Of a DNA stretch of 64,000 bases, positions 34,482 to 43,183 are shown piece by piece. The translations under genes and the position numbers were made by a program. The notes under the pieces were generated by a model. That model did not search any database. It was not told the DNA's origin and worked only from the letters and a program-made list of their open reading frames with translations. This stretch comes from Paenibacillus wynnii (GTDB taxonomy: Bacteria; Bacillota; Bacilli; Paenibacillales; Paenibacillaceae). The DNA is taken from NCBI RefSeq assembly GCF_030812855.1, contig NZ_JAUSTK010000008.1, positions 124,001-188,000 on the forward strand, given 5' to 3'. Positions within the stretch are counted from its first letter, which is position 1. Every line of letters begins with the position of its first letter.

Positions 34482-34895
34482 ATGCTTAAGAGTGAACAAT
34501 TATCGCTGGCACGTCAACTGGATTTAGTATTTAAAGAACTACAGGAAGAGTTGTCAGGTTTATCGTCTGGTACGGTATTTGTGCAAATACGAAACAATGT
34601 AATCGGCAAATTTGGAATTCGACATAACCCGCTTACAGGCCGCAGTGGAGCTTTCAGTGTGGAGAGTGAGGGGTTGTCAGCTATTCAGCAATCTTCCTTT
34701 CGCCTTATGGCTCTGGAAAGCTTAAGGTACAAGAAACGTTGGACGCATGGTGAAATAAGCTACGAATTTGCGATCATACAAGGGATGATCGTAGTGGATG
34801 CTACTCTGGAATCCAATTATAATATGGCTAACCTGATGATCAGATATCCTCGGGGAGCGCAAGCAGATGTAGGCTCTGATCAACTTTACGGATAA
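34482..34895 (+). CDS. Conserved-looking hypothetical protein (137 aa)
   Basis: Not recognised. A soluble, mixed alpha/beta protein without signal peptide or Cys. It has a helical N-terminus (SLARQLDLVFKELQEEL) followed by alternating strands such as GTVFVQIRNNVIGKFGIRH and ISYEFAIIQGMIVVDATLE. The ATG at 34482 follows aaggggg at 7 nt, so the longer frame from 34401 is rejected. It shares a bidirectional terminator with the convergent SASP gene. Confidence 0.75.
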   Translation: MLKSEQLSLARQLDLVFKELQEELSGLSSGTVFVQIRNNVIGKFGIRHNPLTGRSGAFSVESEGLSAIQQSSFRLMALESLRYKKRWTHGEISYEFAIIQGMIVVDATLESNYNMANLMIRYPRGAQADVGSDQLYG

Positions 34896-34931
34896 GAACA
34901 ATACATACACAGAATAGCTTCTTACATACAA

Positions 34932-34969
34932 AAGCCCTCTACGCTTCAATAAAGAGGCGTAGAAGGCTT
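34932..34969. terminator. Bidirectional terminator-like hairpin
   Basis: Stem aagccctctacgc/gcgtagaaggctt between convergent genes. Confidence 0.65.
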
Positions 34970-35032
34970 AAAAGCTACTCGAATCAAAACCTGAAGAGGT
35001 TTTAACCGGATAAAGCGACTAAAGATTTATTG

Positions 35033-35275
35033 TTACGAATTCGAACGACCGGACAATTGTTGCTCTGCCAGTTGTACGAGACGTTTGGTGATATATCCTC
35101 CCAAAGAACCGGTTTCGCGGGAAGTATAGTTACCGTAGTAACCATCTTGTGGAATAGTTACTCCAAGCTCTTGTGCTGCTTCATATTTCAATTGTTGCAG
35201 TGCTGCAGTTGCTTGAGGAACGACCAGACTGTTACGGCTGCTGCGACTACCTTGGTTTTGACCTGCTTGACCCAT
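35033..35275 (-). CDS. Alpha/beta-type small acid-soluble spore protein
   Basis: 80 aa SASP that coats DNA in dormant spores. Diagnostic segments are LVVPQATAALQQLKYEAAQELGV (containing the GPR protease recognition region) and TSRETGSLGGYITKRLVQLAEQQL. The ATG at 35275 lies 6 nt after ggaggtg; the GTG at 35284 is inside that ribosome site and is rejected. Expression is expected in the forespore (sigma-G). Confidence 0.94.
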   Translation of the reverse strand: MGQAGQNQGSRSSRNSLVVPQATAALQQLKYEAAQELGVTIPQDGYYGNYTSRETGSLGGYITKRLVQLAEQQLSGRSNS

Positions 35276-35367
35276 GTTTGTCACCTCCTTCGCCCGTTGT
35301 GAAGATAGTATGAGCGCGGAGACTACAATTCATGCATTGATCAGGTAGGTTATTAGGCTGGTAAATC

Positions 35368-36345
35368 TTAGTGAGTTACGGGATAAATCATCTCAAGAAA
35401 TGTTGATAACTCTAAGGTCTGACCCGGCTCTAATACAAGCAAACCTGTGAAGCCTGGATCGTCGGAAACGTTCGGAGCATCAGGTAGCCAAGTATAAGGC
35501 TCTACACACAGGAACTGATCTGCAGATCCTTTTGTGTATACTACCCAGTGCCGGAACAGATTCTCATCAGCCGTATACCGAAGCCCATAACCGTCATCAC
35601 GAAGCAGCAAAGCTTCAACAGGTCTTTTGGCCCCAATACGCATTGCGGTATCAAAATCAGTCCCTCGCAGATTCATTCCTTCGTTCAGTTTATCTAAAGA
35701 CCCTAGTGCAGTCACATTGCCACTCGGAAGTAGTTCATCATTTAACTCGTATATACTTTCTACAGGAAGCTTAAGATTCCAACGCTCGGGTTGACCGTCA
35801 ATCATGAACCAGGTGTGATAACCCATTCCGAAAGGTATACGGTGACCTCCCAGATGTGTAACCTTTAGACTCTGTTTCAGCTTGTCATCCTGAAGCCGGA
35901 ATGTCATTTCAAACTTAAGTGGAACCGGAAATTGTCTCATCCACTGAGGATCATCCTCTGTGCGAAACTCTGTAGTCACCGCGCAGCCTTCTTCGTCTTC
36001 CTCAATGTCGCTAACACACCAGGATTGTGTTCTATGAAGACCATGAATATGGTTATCACCGGCAGTATTCTGATCAAATTGATAATTAATACCTTCGAAT
36101 TGAAAATGTCCCTTTCGTATGCGTCCTGGAGGAACCAAGAGAGGAATGCCGAAATGGTAAGGTTTTTGCATAAAAAAGGCTTGATCACTTTCATCAGGGC
36201 CTCGAAGAATATGCCTTTTCTCTTTGCGATCCCACAGGGAGATTACACTATTTCCAAGCCGCGGCAAAAGCGTGAGTTCGAGTTCGCGGCTGTGCAAAAT
36301 ATAAGTATCATAACCGCCCCAATGCCCTTTGGTCACCTGTTTCAT
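35368..36345 (-). CDS. Aldose 1-epimerase family protein
   Basis: 325 aa galactose-mutarotase-like beta-sandwich enzyme. Conserved parts include LLPRLGNSVISLWDRK, the active-site HGLHRTQSW (His) and FGMGYHTWF (second His), and CVEPYTWLPDAPN with the catalytic Glu. Such enzymes interconvert anomers of aldohexoses or related sugars. The ATG at 36345 follows aaaggagc at 7 nt. Divergent from the trpS leader. Confidence 0.85.
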   Translation of the reverse strand: MKQVTKGHWGGYDTYILHSRELELTLLPRLGNSVISLWDRKEKRHILRGPDESDQAFFMQKPYHFGIPLLVPPGRIRKGHFQFEGINYQFDQNTAGDNHIHGLHRTQSWCVSDIEEDEEGCAVTTEFRTEDDPQWMRQFPVPLKFEMTFRLQDDKLKQSLKVTHLGGHRIPFGMGYHTWFMIDGQPERWNLKLPVESIYELNDELLPSGNVTALGSLDKLNEGMNLRGTDFDTAMRIGAKRPVEALLLRDDGYGLRYTADENLFRHWVVYTKGSADQFLCVEPYTWLPDAPNVSDDPGFTGLLVLEPGQTLELSTFLEMIYPVTH

Positions 36346-36501
36346 GAGATTTGCTCCTTTATCGTAACTGTTATCGTAACTGTAATCGGAATTGAACATG
36401 GTAACCTTATCATAACAGATTTATGTTCCAGCAGTTAAGGAATTGACAAAGTTCCTTTTTAAGTTCTATGATGTATGCAACAATAAATCATGGTAATGTG
36501 A

Positions 36502-36747
36502 TGACGGGGATAAGTAGGCAGGAGAGTGTCCTTCAGAAAGCCGGTGGTTGATGCGAACCGGTGGAAACCTCTTGATGAATGGACCCCTGAGTGCCGCGCT
36601 TGAACGGGATTTAAAGACCCTAGTAGACCGGCCGTCTCTTCCCCGTTAGAGGAAGCTATAAGGCTGTTCCCTTGTATAATATGGGATTTCAGCGAATAAG
36701 GGTGGCACCACGGCTCACGTCCCTTGCGGATGTGGCCTTTTTTGCGT
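36502..36747 (+). promoter_or_regulatory. T-box riboswitch (tRNA-Trp) with terminator
   Basis: Complete T-box leader of trpS. The conserved T-box sequence agggtggcaccacgg is at about 36699-36713; its ggTGGCacc bulge would pair with the ACCA-type end of uncharged tRNA with discriminator G. In the specifier region, gaaTGGacccctgag offers TGG (36580-36582), the tryptophan codon, consistent with the downstream gene. The intrinsic terminator (ggctcacgtcc / ggatgtggcc then T6) is at about 36712-36742 and is mutually exclusive with the antiterminator. Uncharged tRNA-Trp should allow readthrough. Confidence 0.92.
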
Positions 36748-36789
36748 TCACGGAAATCAAAATAACATTAGAAGATGGAGGCGTATATC

Positions 36790-37779
36790 TTGGCTAAAAA
36801 GGTATTATCGGGAATTCAACCCAGCGGATCGCTTACGATCGGGAATTACATTGGAGCAATCAAGAACTATGTAAAATTGCAGCATGAGAATGATTGTTAT
36901 TTCATGGTGGTTGATCTGCACGCGATTACGGTTCCACAGGAGCCTGCAGCGCTTCGTGAGCAATCCGAGTCCGTAGCGGCACTTTATATTGCTGCAGGTA
37001 TTGATCCAGCCAAAGCGAACGTATTCATGCAGTCCCATGTACCGCAGCATGCAGAACTGGGATGGTTGATGACAACACTCACTAACATGGGTGAATTGGA
37101 GCGGATGACTCAGTTTAAGGATAAATCTACAGGTAAAGAATCCGTTGGGGCAGGCTTATTCGTTTACCCATCGCTAATGGCTGCTGATATTCTTTTATAT
37201 AATGCAGATCTTGTTCCAGTAGGTGAAGATCAGAAGCAGCATTTGGAGTTAACCCGTGATTTGGCAGGACGCTTTAATCACCGCTTTGGAGAATTTTTCA
37301 CTATTCCCGAGCCGTTTATTCCTGAGGTAGGCGCCCGTATTATGTCACTGGAAGACGGTACCAAGAAAATGAGCAAGAGTAGCCCGAATGCTGGAAGCTA
37401 CATCGCTTTGCTGGATCCACCGAGTGTTATCAGTAAAAAAATCAGCCGCGCTACCACAGACTCCGGCAGCGAAATAAAATATGATACGGAAAATAAACCG
37501 GAGATCAGTAATTTAATGTCTATCTACGCTGAATTTGCAGGGATGACACTGCAGCAGGTAGCTGATCAGTATGAAGGGCAAAGGTATGGCGGATTTAAAA
37601 AAGATCTAGCTGGAGTAGTGGTTGCTACCCTAGAACCTCTGCAGCAAAAATATCATGAAATCCGCAGTTCAGGTATGATTACAGATATCCTAGCCGAAGG
37701 TGCGGAAAAAGCTCGATACCTCGCGGCTGAGACTTTAGCAGGTGTAAAAGAACGGATGGGTTTCCTTCCCTTCCGCTAA
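36790..37779 (+). CDS. trpS: Tryptophanyl-tRNA synthetase
   Basis: 329 aa class I aminoacyl-tRNA synthetase charging tRNA-Trp. The HIGH-like motif is GSLTIGNYIGAIK, the second signature is KMSKS (GTKKMSKSSPNAGSYI), and VLSGIQPSG is typical of TrpS. An ATG at 36775 is in frame but lies in the ribosome site (gatggaggcg); TTG at 36790, 8 nt after ggagg, gives the standard N-terminus. Controlled by the upstream T-box leader. Confidence 0.95.
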   Translation: MAKKVLSGIQPSGSLTIGNYIGAIKNYVKLQHENDCYFMVVDLHAITVPQEPAALREQSESVAALYIAAGIDPAKANVFMQSHVPQHAELGWLMTTLTNMGELERMTQFKDKSTGKESVGAGLFVYPSLMAADILLYNADLVPVGEDQKQHLELTRDLAGRFNHRFGEFFTIPEPFIPEVGARIMSLEDGTKKMSKSSPNAGSYIALLDPPSVISKKISRATTDSGSEIKYDTENKPEISNLMSIYAEFAGMTLQQVADQYEGQRYGGFKKDLAGVVVATLEPLQQKYHEIRSSGMITDILAEGAEKARYLAAETLAGVKERMGFLPFR

Positions 37780-37797
37780 ACGTAAAATGATTGATCC

Positions 37798-37965
37798 TTA
37801 ACCTCGTCTTCGGCGTGCTTTAATAATAAAGCCCCAGCCGATATTAAGTACACAGGCAACCCCAAGCAAAAGTGCTATCCACACGTTATAACTAATAGCA
37901 ATAGAGGCAGCGGTTAGGATAAGGATAGAAGAACACGCAAACCAAAGAGAAAGTCCTTTGCCCAT
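37798..37965 (-). CDS. Small two-span membrane protein (55 aa)
   Basis: Starts MGKGLSLWFACSSILILTAA and ends WGFIIKARRRRG, with two hydrophobic segments separated by a short turn and a basic C-terminus. A ribosome site (agaaggga) lies upstream of the ATG at 37965 and the stop is at 37798-37800. It is convergent with trpS with only 18 bp between stops. Family not recognised; the topology supports a real small membrane protein. Confidence 0.65.
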   Translation of the reverse strand: MGKGLSLWFACSSILILTAASIAISYNVWIALLLGVACVLNIGWGFIIKARRRRG

Positions 37966-38060
37966 AAATACTATATTCCCTTCTTTAACAGTTGGAGCTC
38001 TTCCATACGTCAGCTCAACTGAATTATTTATTAGGTCTAGAGCTTTAGCAAAAGTTCCAT

Positions 38061-38098
38061 AAAGAAACCCGCAGAGTTAAACTCTGACGGGTTTCTTT
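38061..38098. terminator. Intrinsic terminator hairpin
   Basis: Stem aaagaaacccg(c)agagtt/aactct(g)acgggtttcttt, nearly perfect. Lies 74 bp before the 3' end of the downstream minus-strand YfhP-like gene (38173), so it probably ends that transcript. Confidence 0.75.
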
Positions 38099-38172
38099 AA
38101 CGCTTTATGGTGATTGTGCCTCAACTAAGTTAAGGAGTCAAGAGGGGAATTAAGAAATGCTATTGTACAATC

Positions 38173-39168
38173 TCATGACCCTGATTCAACTGCAAACCTT
38201 TCATCGAGCTTGTCACTGCTAAGCCAGCCTACATAAGTATTTAAGGGGTGATATTGCTTATCCATGACTAGAACGGCAACGAACGGGAATTGCTTGCGAT
38301 GCAAATAACGAACGTCACCCCAGCGTACAATATAACCGGAGGAGAGTTCCTCTACTTCTGCTACGGCATAGGAGGTAAAGTATAAAAAAGCTTGTATATC
38401 GGGATGAGCCTTTGAATGTTCAACCGCCGGGTGTGTAGAACTGATCGCATGCTTGAGCCATTTGAGATGGCCGTTGATTAATTGTCCTACATCATAACTG
38501 CCATCTATTTTCACTTTGACGACGTTCCAACGTCTAGGTGAAATTGTCGGGATAACAATGTAGCGGTCAGTGGAATCATGCCGTACATCCTTATTCTTTA
38601 TATTGTTCGTGACTCGGTAATGAACAGTCGTTCTCCATATATAATAAATGGTGATACAAACATACAGCGTAATAAATAACGGAGCGGGTGGAACGATATC
38701 ACTTATCCAGAGCACGATGGCTGCCGAATGACTGCCAAAGATAAAGGGGTCGAAGATGTGAATAATATTCCAGGCAATCCATTTCTCTGTAAAGGGCCGT
38801 GCAGCCTGAGTGCCATAGGCATTAAAAAGATCTGAGAACACATGTATGGCCACAGCGATGAAGCTCCAAAGGGCAAGATGACCTATAGCTTGGAGGCTAG
38901 TTGTCCCAAAGATAGGTGAAATCACCAGCGTTAATAAAGCGGGCCAAATCAACAAAAAGGGTAAGGAATGTGTGATTCCCCGGTGATTACGGATGTACAA
39001 GGCATTATCTTTCAAACGTAATGCGGTATCCGCATCGGGTGCTTGCGAACCAAGCACGGTAGCAAGCATGACTGCCCCGGCGAGTGCAGGGTTTGAGCTA
39101 ACCACAGGATCAACGAAAGAAAGCCCGGCTAAGCCAAGGCCCATAACTACATGTGTAGCGGTATCCAT
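38173..39168 (-). CDS. YfhP-like membrane-bound metal-dependent hydrolase
   Basis: 331 aa. The N-terminal half is a DUF457/YdjM-type membrane domain with TATHVVMGLGLA, SQAPDADTALRL, RNHRGITHSLPFLLIWP and HVFSDLFNAYGTQ, whose His/Asp pattern is thought to bind metal. The soluble C-terminal part (about 190-331) matches YfhP of Bacillus in layout. Function poorly known. Divergent from ctaB. Confidence 0.82.
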   Translation of the reverse strand: MDTATHVVMGLGLAGLSFVDPVVSSNPALAGAVMLATVLGSQAPDADTALRLKDNALYIRNHRGITHSLPFLLIWPALLTLVISPIFGTTSLQAIGHLALWSFIAVAIHVFSDLFNAYGTQAARPFTEKWIAWNIIHIFDPFIFGSHSAAIVLWISDIVPPAPLFITLYVCITIYYIWRTTVHYRVTNNIKNKDVRHDSTDRYIVIPTISPRRWNVVKVKIDGSYDVGQLINGHLKWLKHAISSTHPAVEHSKAHPDIQAFLYFTSYAVAEVEELSSGYIVRWGDVRYLHRKQFPFVAVLVMDKQYHPLNTYVGWLSSDKLDERFAVESGS

Positions 39169-39293
39169 AGGACAGTTCTCCTTTGTACAGATGGTTTCTA
39201 CTCATTAACTACCCATTTTAGAGCCATGTTATTTAGCTTTTGAAATAAATGTTGTCACGGAATTGTCGAATTAATGAACATCATGGTCAATGA

Positions 39294-39323
39294 TTGTCAA
39301 AGTCTTTAGGGGTTTGTTATGAT
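39294..39323 (+). promoter_or_regulatory. Candidate sigma-A promoter of ctaB-sco
   Basis: TTGTCA (39294-39299), 18 bp spacer, TATGAT (39318-39323), about 70 bp before the ctaB start. Confidence 0.55.
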
Positions 39324-39392
39324 AAAGTTAACAGCAAGAGGCTTTTTCATTCGCGGAACCGTTAGAAGATGTTTTAAAGGAGGAACACAAGC

Positions 39393-40325
39393 GTGGACAA
39401 TCAATGGAGATATCAAGCTTCTTCCGATTCCGCAGCAATGTCTGCCAAGTCACCCCAAGAGGGTTCAACCTGGCGTGATTTTATTACTGTGACTAAACCC
39501 GGAATTATTCGGTCGAATCTGATCGCGGCCTTTGCGGGATACTGGCTTGCATCTGCATGGGACGTTCAGTACGGAAGACTCATACTGACTTTACTCGGCA
39601 CTATGCTCGTTATGGCATCTGCCTGCGTATTTAACAACTATTTTGATCGGGATCTGGATATGAAGATGGAGCGGACTCGGGAAAGAGGATTGCCCACCGG
39701 GCGATTGAAGCCGATGACCGTACTGATCTATGCGATCGGACTTGGAATATCTGGACTTCTGGTATTGCTTGCTTTTTCCGGTATTTTAGCCGGATTGTTC
39801 GGTATTCTAGGGATGTTTGTTTATGTGGTGGTTTATACACTTTGGTTAAAGAGAACTTCTACATGGAGTACATCCGTAGGTGCAATTTCCGGTGCAATGC
39901 CGCCTGTAATCGGTTACGTAGCCGTAACCGGGGAAGTGGACTTGGGTGCATGGCTGCTTTTCGCCATCCTGTTTCTATGGCAGCCGCCTCACTTTTGGGC
40001 GTTGGGCATTCGCCGCAAAGAGGAATATCGTGCTGCAGGATTTCCGCTGTTACCGGTAGTGAAAGGGACATTCCGCACTAAGATCCAAATGATTCCATAT
40101 GTAGCATTACTTATACCCGTTTCTATATTGATGTATGTTTACGATTATGCGGGTATTTTTTACCTAATTATTTCCACCGGATTGTCCATAGTTTGGCTAT
40201 ACCTGACCTTAAAGGGTTTTAAAGCCAAGGATGATGATGCATGGGCAAAGATGTGCTTCTTCTTCTCCATTAATTATTTGATGGTAAGTCTGATTGTACT
40301 TGTTCTGAATACGACTCATGGGTAA
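39393..40325 (+). CDS. ctaB: Protoheme IX farnesyltransferase (heme O synthase)
   Basis: 310 aa UbiA-superfamily prenyltransferase that converts heme B to heme O for cytochrome oxidases. The prenyl-diphosphate motif is NNYFDRDLDMKMERTRERGLPTG (first Asp-rich region), with KRTSTWSTSVGAISGAMPP and WQPPHFWALGI as further hallmarks; seven to nine spans. Start is GTG at 39393 after aaaggagga. The next gene (a Sco protein) overlaps by 8 bp. The heme A synthase CtaA is encoded separately at 52.4 kb. Confidence 0.94.
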   Translation: MDNQWRYQASSDSAAMSAKSPQEGSTWRDFITVTKPGIIRSNLIAAFAGYWLASAWDVQYGRLILTLLGTMLVMASACVFNNYFDRDLDMKMERTRERGLPTGRLKPMTVLIYAIGLGISGLLVLLAFSGILAGLFGILGMFVYVVVYTLWLKRTSTWSTSVGAISGAMPPVIGYVAVTGEVDLGAWLLFAILFLWQPPHFWALGIRRKEEYRAAGFPLLPVVKGTFRTKIQMIPYVALLIPVSILMYVYDYAGIFYLIISTGLSIVWLYLTLKGFKAKDDDAWAKMCFFFSINYLMVSLIVLVLNTTHG

Positions 40326-40959
40326 GGGAGAGATGCACTTGCTTCTCATTAAAAAGTATAAGTGGACATGGCTTCTGCTTCTTCTAGCACTGGCTATGGC
40401 CGGTTATCTGGCTGCTAACTCTCTGGCTTTCGGTAAAGAGAAGCTTCCGATGATCGGGCAAGTGCAAGACTTCTCGCTGCAAAATGTTGATGATCAAACG
40501 GTGACGCTTGCCGACACCGAGGGGAAAGCTCGCTTGGTATACTTCTTTTTTACACAGTGCCCCGATGTATGTCCTATTACAACCTTTACACTTTCTCAAA
40601 CACAAGACCTGCTTATGAAAAGTGGGCAGTTCGGTAAGGACGTAGCTTTTATCTCCATATCCTTCGACCCTGAGAATGACACACCGGAGGCGATCAAGAC
40701 ATTCGCTGACCGATTTCATGCTAATTACGATGGCTGGTATTTCTTGCGCGGAGAACAGGAGCAAATCCGTAAGCTGGCCGCAGACTCCTTCAAGATCTTA
40801 ATTGCTGGAAATACTAAGGATAACTTTGCTCACGCTAACCTTATCGGATTAGTAGACCGTAAGAACAACTTGCGTGCGCTGTACGATGCAGGGGATACCG
40901 AGAATATTACTCCGGAGTACCTTGCCGATGCTGTCACACAATTGGCCAAAGAAAAGTAA
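40318..40959 (+). CDS. SCO1/SenC-family copper chaperone for cytochrome oxidase
   Basis: 213 aa membrane-anchored thioredoxin-fold protein: one N-terminal span (about 17-33), copper motif CPDVC (C81, C85) and distal His172 in FAHANLIG. Sco proteins deliver copper to the CuA site. The frame overlaps ctaB by 8 bp. ATG at 40318 is annotated, but TTG at 40339, eight bases after taagggag, is an equally plausible start. Confidence 0.9.
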   Translation: MGKGEMHLLLIKKYKWTWLLLLLALAMAGYLAANSLAFGKEKLPMIGQVQDFSLQNVDDQTVTLADTEGKARLVYFFFTQCPDVCPITTFTLSQTQDLLMKSGQFGKDVAFISISFDPENDTPEAIKTFADRFHANYDGWYFLRGEQEQIRKLAADSFKILIAGNTKDNFAHANLIGLVDRKNNLRALYDAGDTENITPEYLADAVTQLAKEK

Positions 40960-40965
40960 CCATAC

Positions 40966-41025
40966 AAAAATGCCTTTTTCGATTGTTCCTCCAAATGTGG
41001 GAATAGATCGGAAAGGCATTTTTTG
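40966..41025. terminator. Bidirectional intrinsic terminator
   Basis: Stem aaaaatgcctttttcgat/atcggaaaggcatttttt between the Sco gene and the convergent toprim gene. Confidence 0.82.
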
Positions 41026-41034
41026 TTTTCATAT

Positions 41035-41385
41035 TCAAAATGAAGGAAGCGGTTCAGGATACACAATGTATTCCTCTAACCCTGCCTTTTCTAACTGGGT
41101 AATGTTGTATTCATCAGGGGTATGCTCAACGCCTGCGTACCCTTTTCGTGTGTAAATATGTCCTGCATCTGGGAAAACATCACGCAGAATACCGCGGATT
41201 TTTTTGCCTGAGCTATCATTGTCCATATACAGGTATACTTCTTCGTCTCCAACTTTGTTGCGCAGTGTCTCCAGTTTAAGCGTGTTCAGGGATCCAAAGG
41301 TACAAAGAATTTCGACATCCTCCATTAGCAGACGTCTTAACCGGCTGCGGTCATTCTTGCCTTCTACGATAATATAAATGGGCAT
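41035..41385 (-). CDS. Small toprim-domain protein (YusF-like)
   Basis: 116 aa consisting of one toprim fold: IIVEGKNDRSRLRRLL with the catalytic Glu8 and YLYMDNDSSGKKIRGILR with the metal-binding pair D55/D57. It resembles small standalone toprim proteins such as YusF of B. subtilis and is not a full primase or topoisomerase. ATG preceded by gggggaggcagagag. Confidence 0.84.
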   Translation of the reverse strand: MPIYIIVEGKNDRSRLRRLLMEDVEILCTFGSLNTLKLETLRNKVGDEEVYLYMDNDSSGKKIRGILRDVFPDAGHIYTRKGYAGVEHTPDEYNITQLEKAGLEEYIVYPEPLPSF

Positions 41386-41471
41386 GCTCTCTGCCTCCCC
41401 CGGTTGTGTGGTATATAACAGGCTTGTCTTTATTTTACCTAAGGTTCGATAAATTTAACAACCGGAGGTTC

Positions 41472-41512
41472 TTCTTTTTACAACATTCCCCGGGAAATGT
41501 CGTAAAAAGAAA
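41472..41512. repeat. Long perfect-type hairpin
   Basis: ttctttttac-aacattcccc pairs with gggaaatgtc-gtaaaaagaa; the only differences are two G-U-compatible changes. It lies in the gene-free stretch upstream of the toprim gene start and lacks a terminal T run. Confidence 0.6.
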
Positions 41513-41569
41513 AGGGGCAGTTCTAAGTCTATGAAATGGCTGTTTGGAAGCGCTTTTTGAGTAGGATCA

Positions 41570-41760
41570 GTGTGGGCGCTGCGCGAACAGACCATTGTTT
41601 CATCGCTGCGCTCTCCAGATTTTTTAATTCCCCTTAGCGGTGAAAATCCGGAGACAGCTTATGCTTTCGAAGCTAGTTTTCCTTTGGAAAACTTTCGGGT
41701 GACCATTGTCGCTTTTCCACAAATTTTCCATCCAATAAAAAGCCTCTGGCAAACGAGTTG
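41570..41760. repeat. Structured extragenic element related to the one at 24450-24619
   Basis: The core is a hairpin: tctccagatttt pairs with gaaaatccggaga around a loop containing tagcggtg. Read on the other strand, the element after lipA shows the same order: atcgctg, a ctc/gag-type stem around gattt/gaaatc, tagcggt in the loop, then a ctttc-gg-gt(g)ac(c) right flank. Stem sequences differ between copies while pairing is kept. It ends directly before the 52-bp tandem array. Confidence 0.5.
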
Positions 41761-41768
41761 AAATCAAG

Positions 41769-42763
41769 CCGAATTGTTGTATAAAGTGCAGGATTCCAGC
41801 CACATTCGAGGGGTTACGAGCCGAAATGTTGTACAAAGTGCAGGATTCCAGCCACCTTCGAGGGGTTACGAGCCGAATTGTTGTACAAAGTGCAGGATTC
41901 CAGCCACATTCGAGGGGTTACGAGCCGAAATGTTGTACAAAGTGCAGGATTCCAGCCACCTTCGGGGGGTTACGAGCCGAAATGTTGTACAAAGTGCAGG
42001 ATTCCAGCCACATTCGAGGGGTTACGAGCCGAAATGTTGTACAAAGTGCAGGATTCCAGCCACATTCGAGGGGTTACGAGCTGAATTGTTGTATAAAGTG
42101 CAGGATTCCAGCCACCTTCGGGGTCTCGCGAGCTGAATTGTTGTATAAAGTGCAGGATTCCAGCCACTTTCGGGGCCTCGCGAGCCGAATTGTTGTATAA
42201 AGTGCAGGATTCCAGCCACTTTCGGGGCTCACGAGCTGAATTGTTGTATAAAGTGCAGGATTCCAGCCAATTCCGGGGCTCACGAGCTGAATTGTTGTAT
42301 AAAGTGCAGGATTCCAGCCAATTCCGGGGCTCACGAGCTGAATTGTTGTATAAAGTGCAGGATTCATAGCCACTTTCGGGGGCTCGCGAGCTGAATTGTT
42401 GTATAAAGTGCAGGATTCCACCCACTTTCGGGGCCTCGCGAGCTGAATTGCTGTATAAAGTGCAGGATTCCACCCACTTTCGGGGGCTCACGAGCTGAAT
42501 TGTTGTATAAAGTGCAGGATTTCAGCCAATTCCGGGGGCTCACGAGCTGAATTGCTGTATAAAGTGCAGGATTCCACCCACTTGCCTCGCGAGCTGAATT
42601 GTTGTATAAAGTGCAGGATTCCAGCCAATTCCGGGGGCTCGCGAGCTGAATTGCTGTATAAAGTGCAGGATTCCACCCACTTTCGGGGGCTCACGAGCTG
42701 AATTGTTGTATAAAGTGCAGGATTCCAGCCACTTTCGGGGCCTCACGAGCTGAATTGTTGTAA
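41769..42763. repeat. Tandem array: 19 copies of a 52-bp unit
   Basis: Counting the word agtgcagga gives 19 units plus a partial last one (gagctgaattgttgtaa). The unit contains gaattgttgtataaagtgca, then ggattccagccac, a variable attcgagg/tttcgggg/attccggg segment and a tacgagcc/cacgagct joint. The first six units are one subfamily (gtacaaag, gggttacgagcc). From the seventh on they are another (gtataaag, ctcacgagct or ctcgcgagct); the latter gives a 10-bp palindrome gctcgcgagc. One unit (near 42570-42600) is shortened by about 6 bp. Because 52 is not a multiple of three, long repetitive frames are open on both strands; I consider them non-coding. Confidence 0.95.
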
Positions 42764-42820
42764 CCTGTTTTAATCCTAAAACCCAGTAAGCAAACGAGGC
42801 TCACCAAAGTCAGCGTACAC

Positions 42821-43036
42821 ATGCTGTTTGCCGCCAACGAAGCCGTAGAGCACCAAGAAGAGCGAGAATATCAATGCAGAGACCTCGAACAACTGACACA
42901 AAATCTTGAATCTCAGCTGCTGGACAAGCCTCAAGACCAGCCTCAAGACCAGCCTCAAAAAAAAGCCATTCGGAAGATTGAGATCAGCTGGTTTTCGCTT
43001 GCTCATAATTTCCTGAAGCAAGCCGCAGTGGATTAA
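42821..43036 (+). pseudogene. Possible C-terminal remnant of a transposase
   Basis: The frame (71 codons from ATG, no ribosome site) has a Gln/Glu-rich middle with a repeated QDQP. It ends AIRKIEISWFSLAHNFLKQA, resembling the C-terminal tail of IS1182-type transposases (pattern LxxExxxxxLAHNxxK). A terminator follows directly. It could equally be an unrelated small gene; I would not assign a function. Confidence 0.35.
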
Positions 43037-43098
43037 AAACGCTAAGCAGCGATTCTCCACTAAAGGGAGAATCGCTGCTTAGCTGACTTTTTAGCGTT
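43036..43098 (+). terminator. Strong intrinsic terminator
   Basis: 17-bp perfect stem ctaagcagcgattctcc/ggagaatcgctgcttag with extension and T5, immediately after the possible transposase remnant. Confidence 0.75.
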
Positions 43099-43183
43099 TT
43101 GAGAATATAGAGGGTCTGTCTCCGCTTGTAGAATATCTACTTAGGGGACAGCCTCAAATGGTCTGAATCAGGGGAAGCAGTTT

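Noticed and set aside
36932..36936. Possibility that the trpS ATG at 36775 is the true start
   Set aside because: That ATG is part of the ribosome site; TTG at 36790 gives the conserved N-terminus.
41774..42746. Several long repetitive open frames on both strands across the 52-bp array
   Set aside because: They arise because a 52-bp non-triplet unit lacks stops in some frames; the peptides cycle through the three frames, occur on both strands and have no ribosome sites.
42776..43060. 94-codon minus-strand frame
   Set aside because: Begins inside the strong terminator hairpin and lies opposite a possible transposase remnant.
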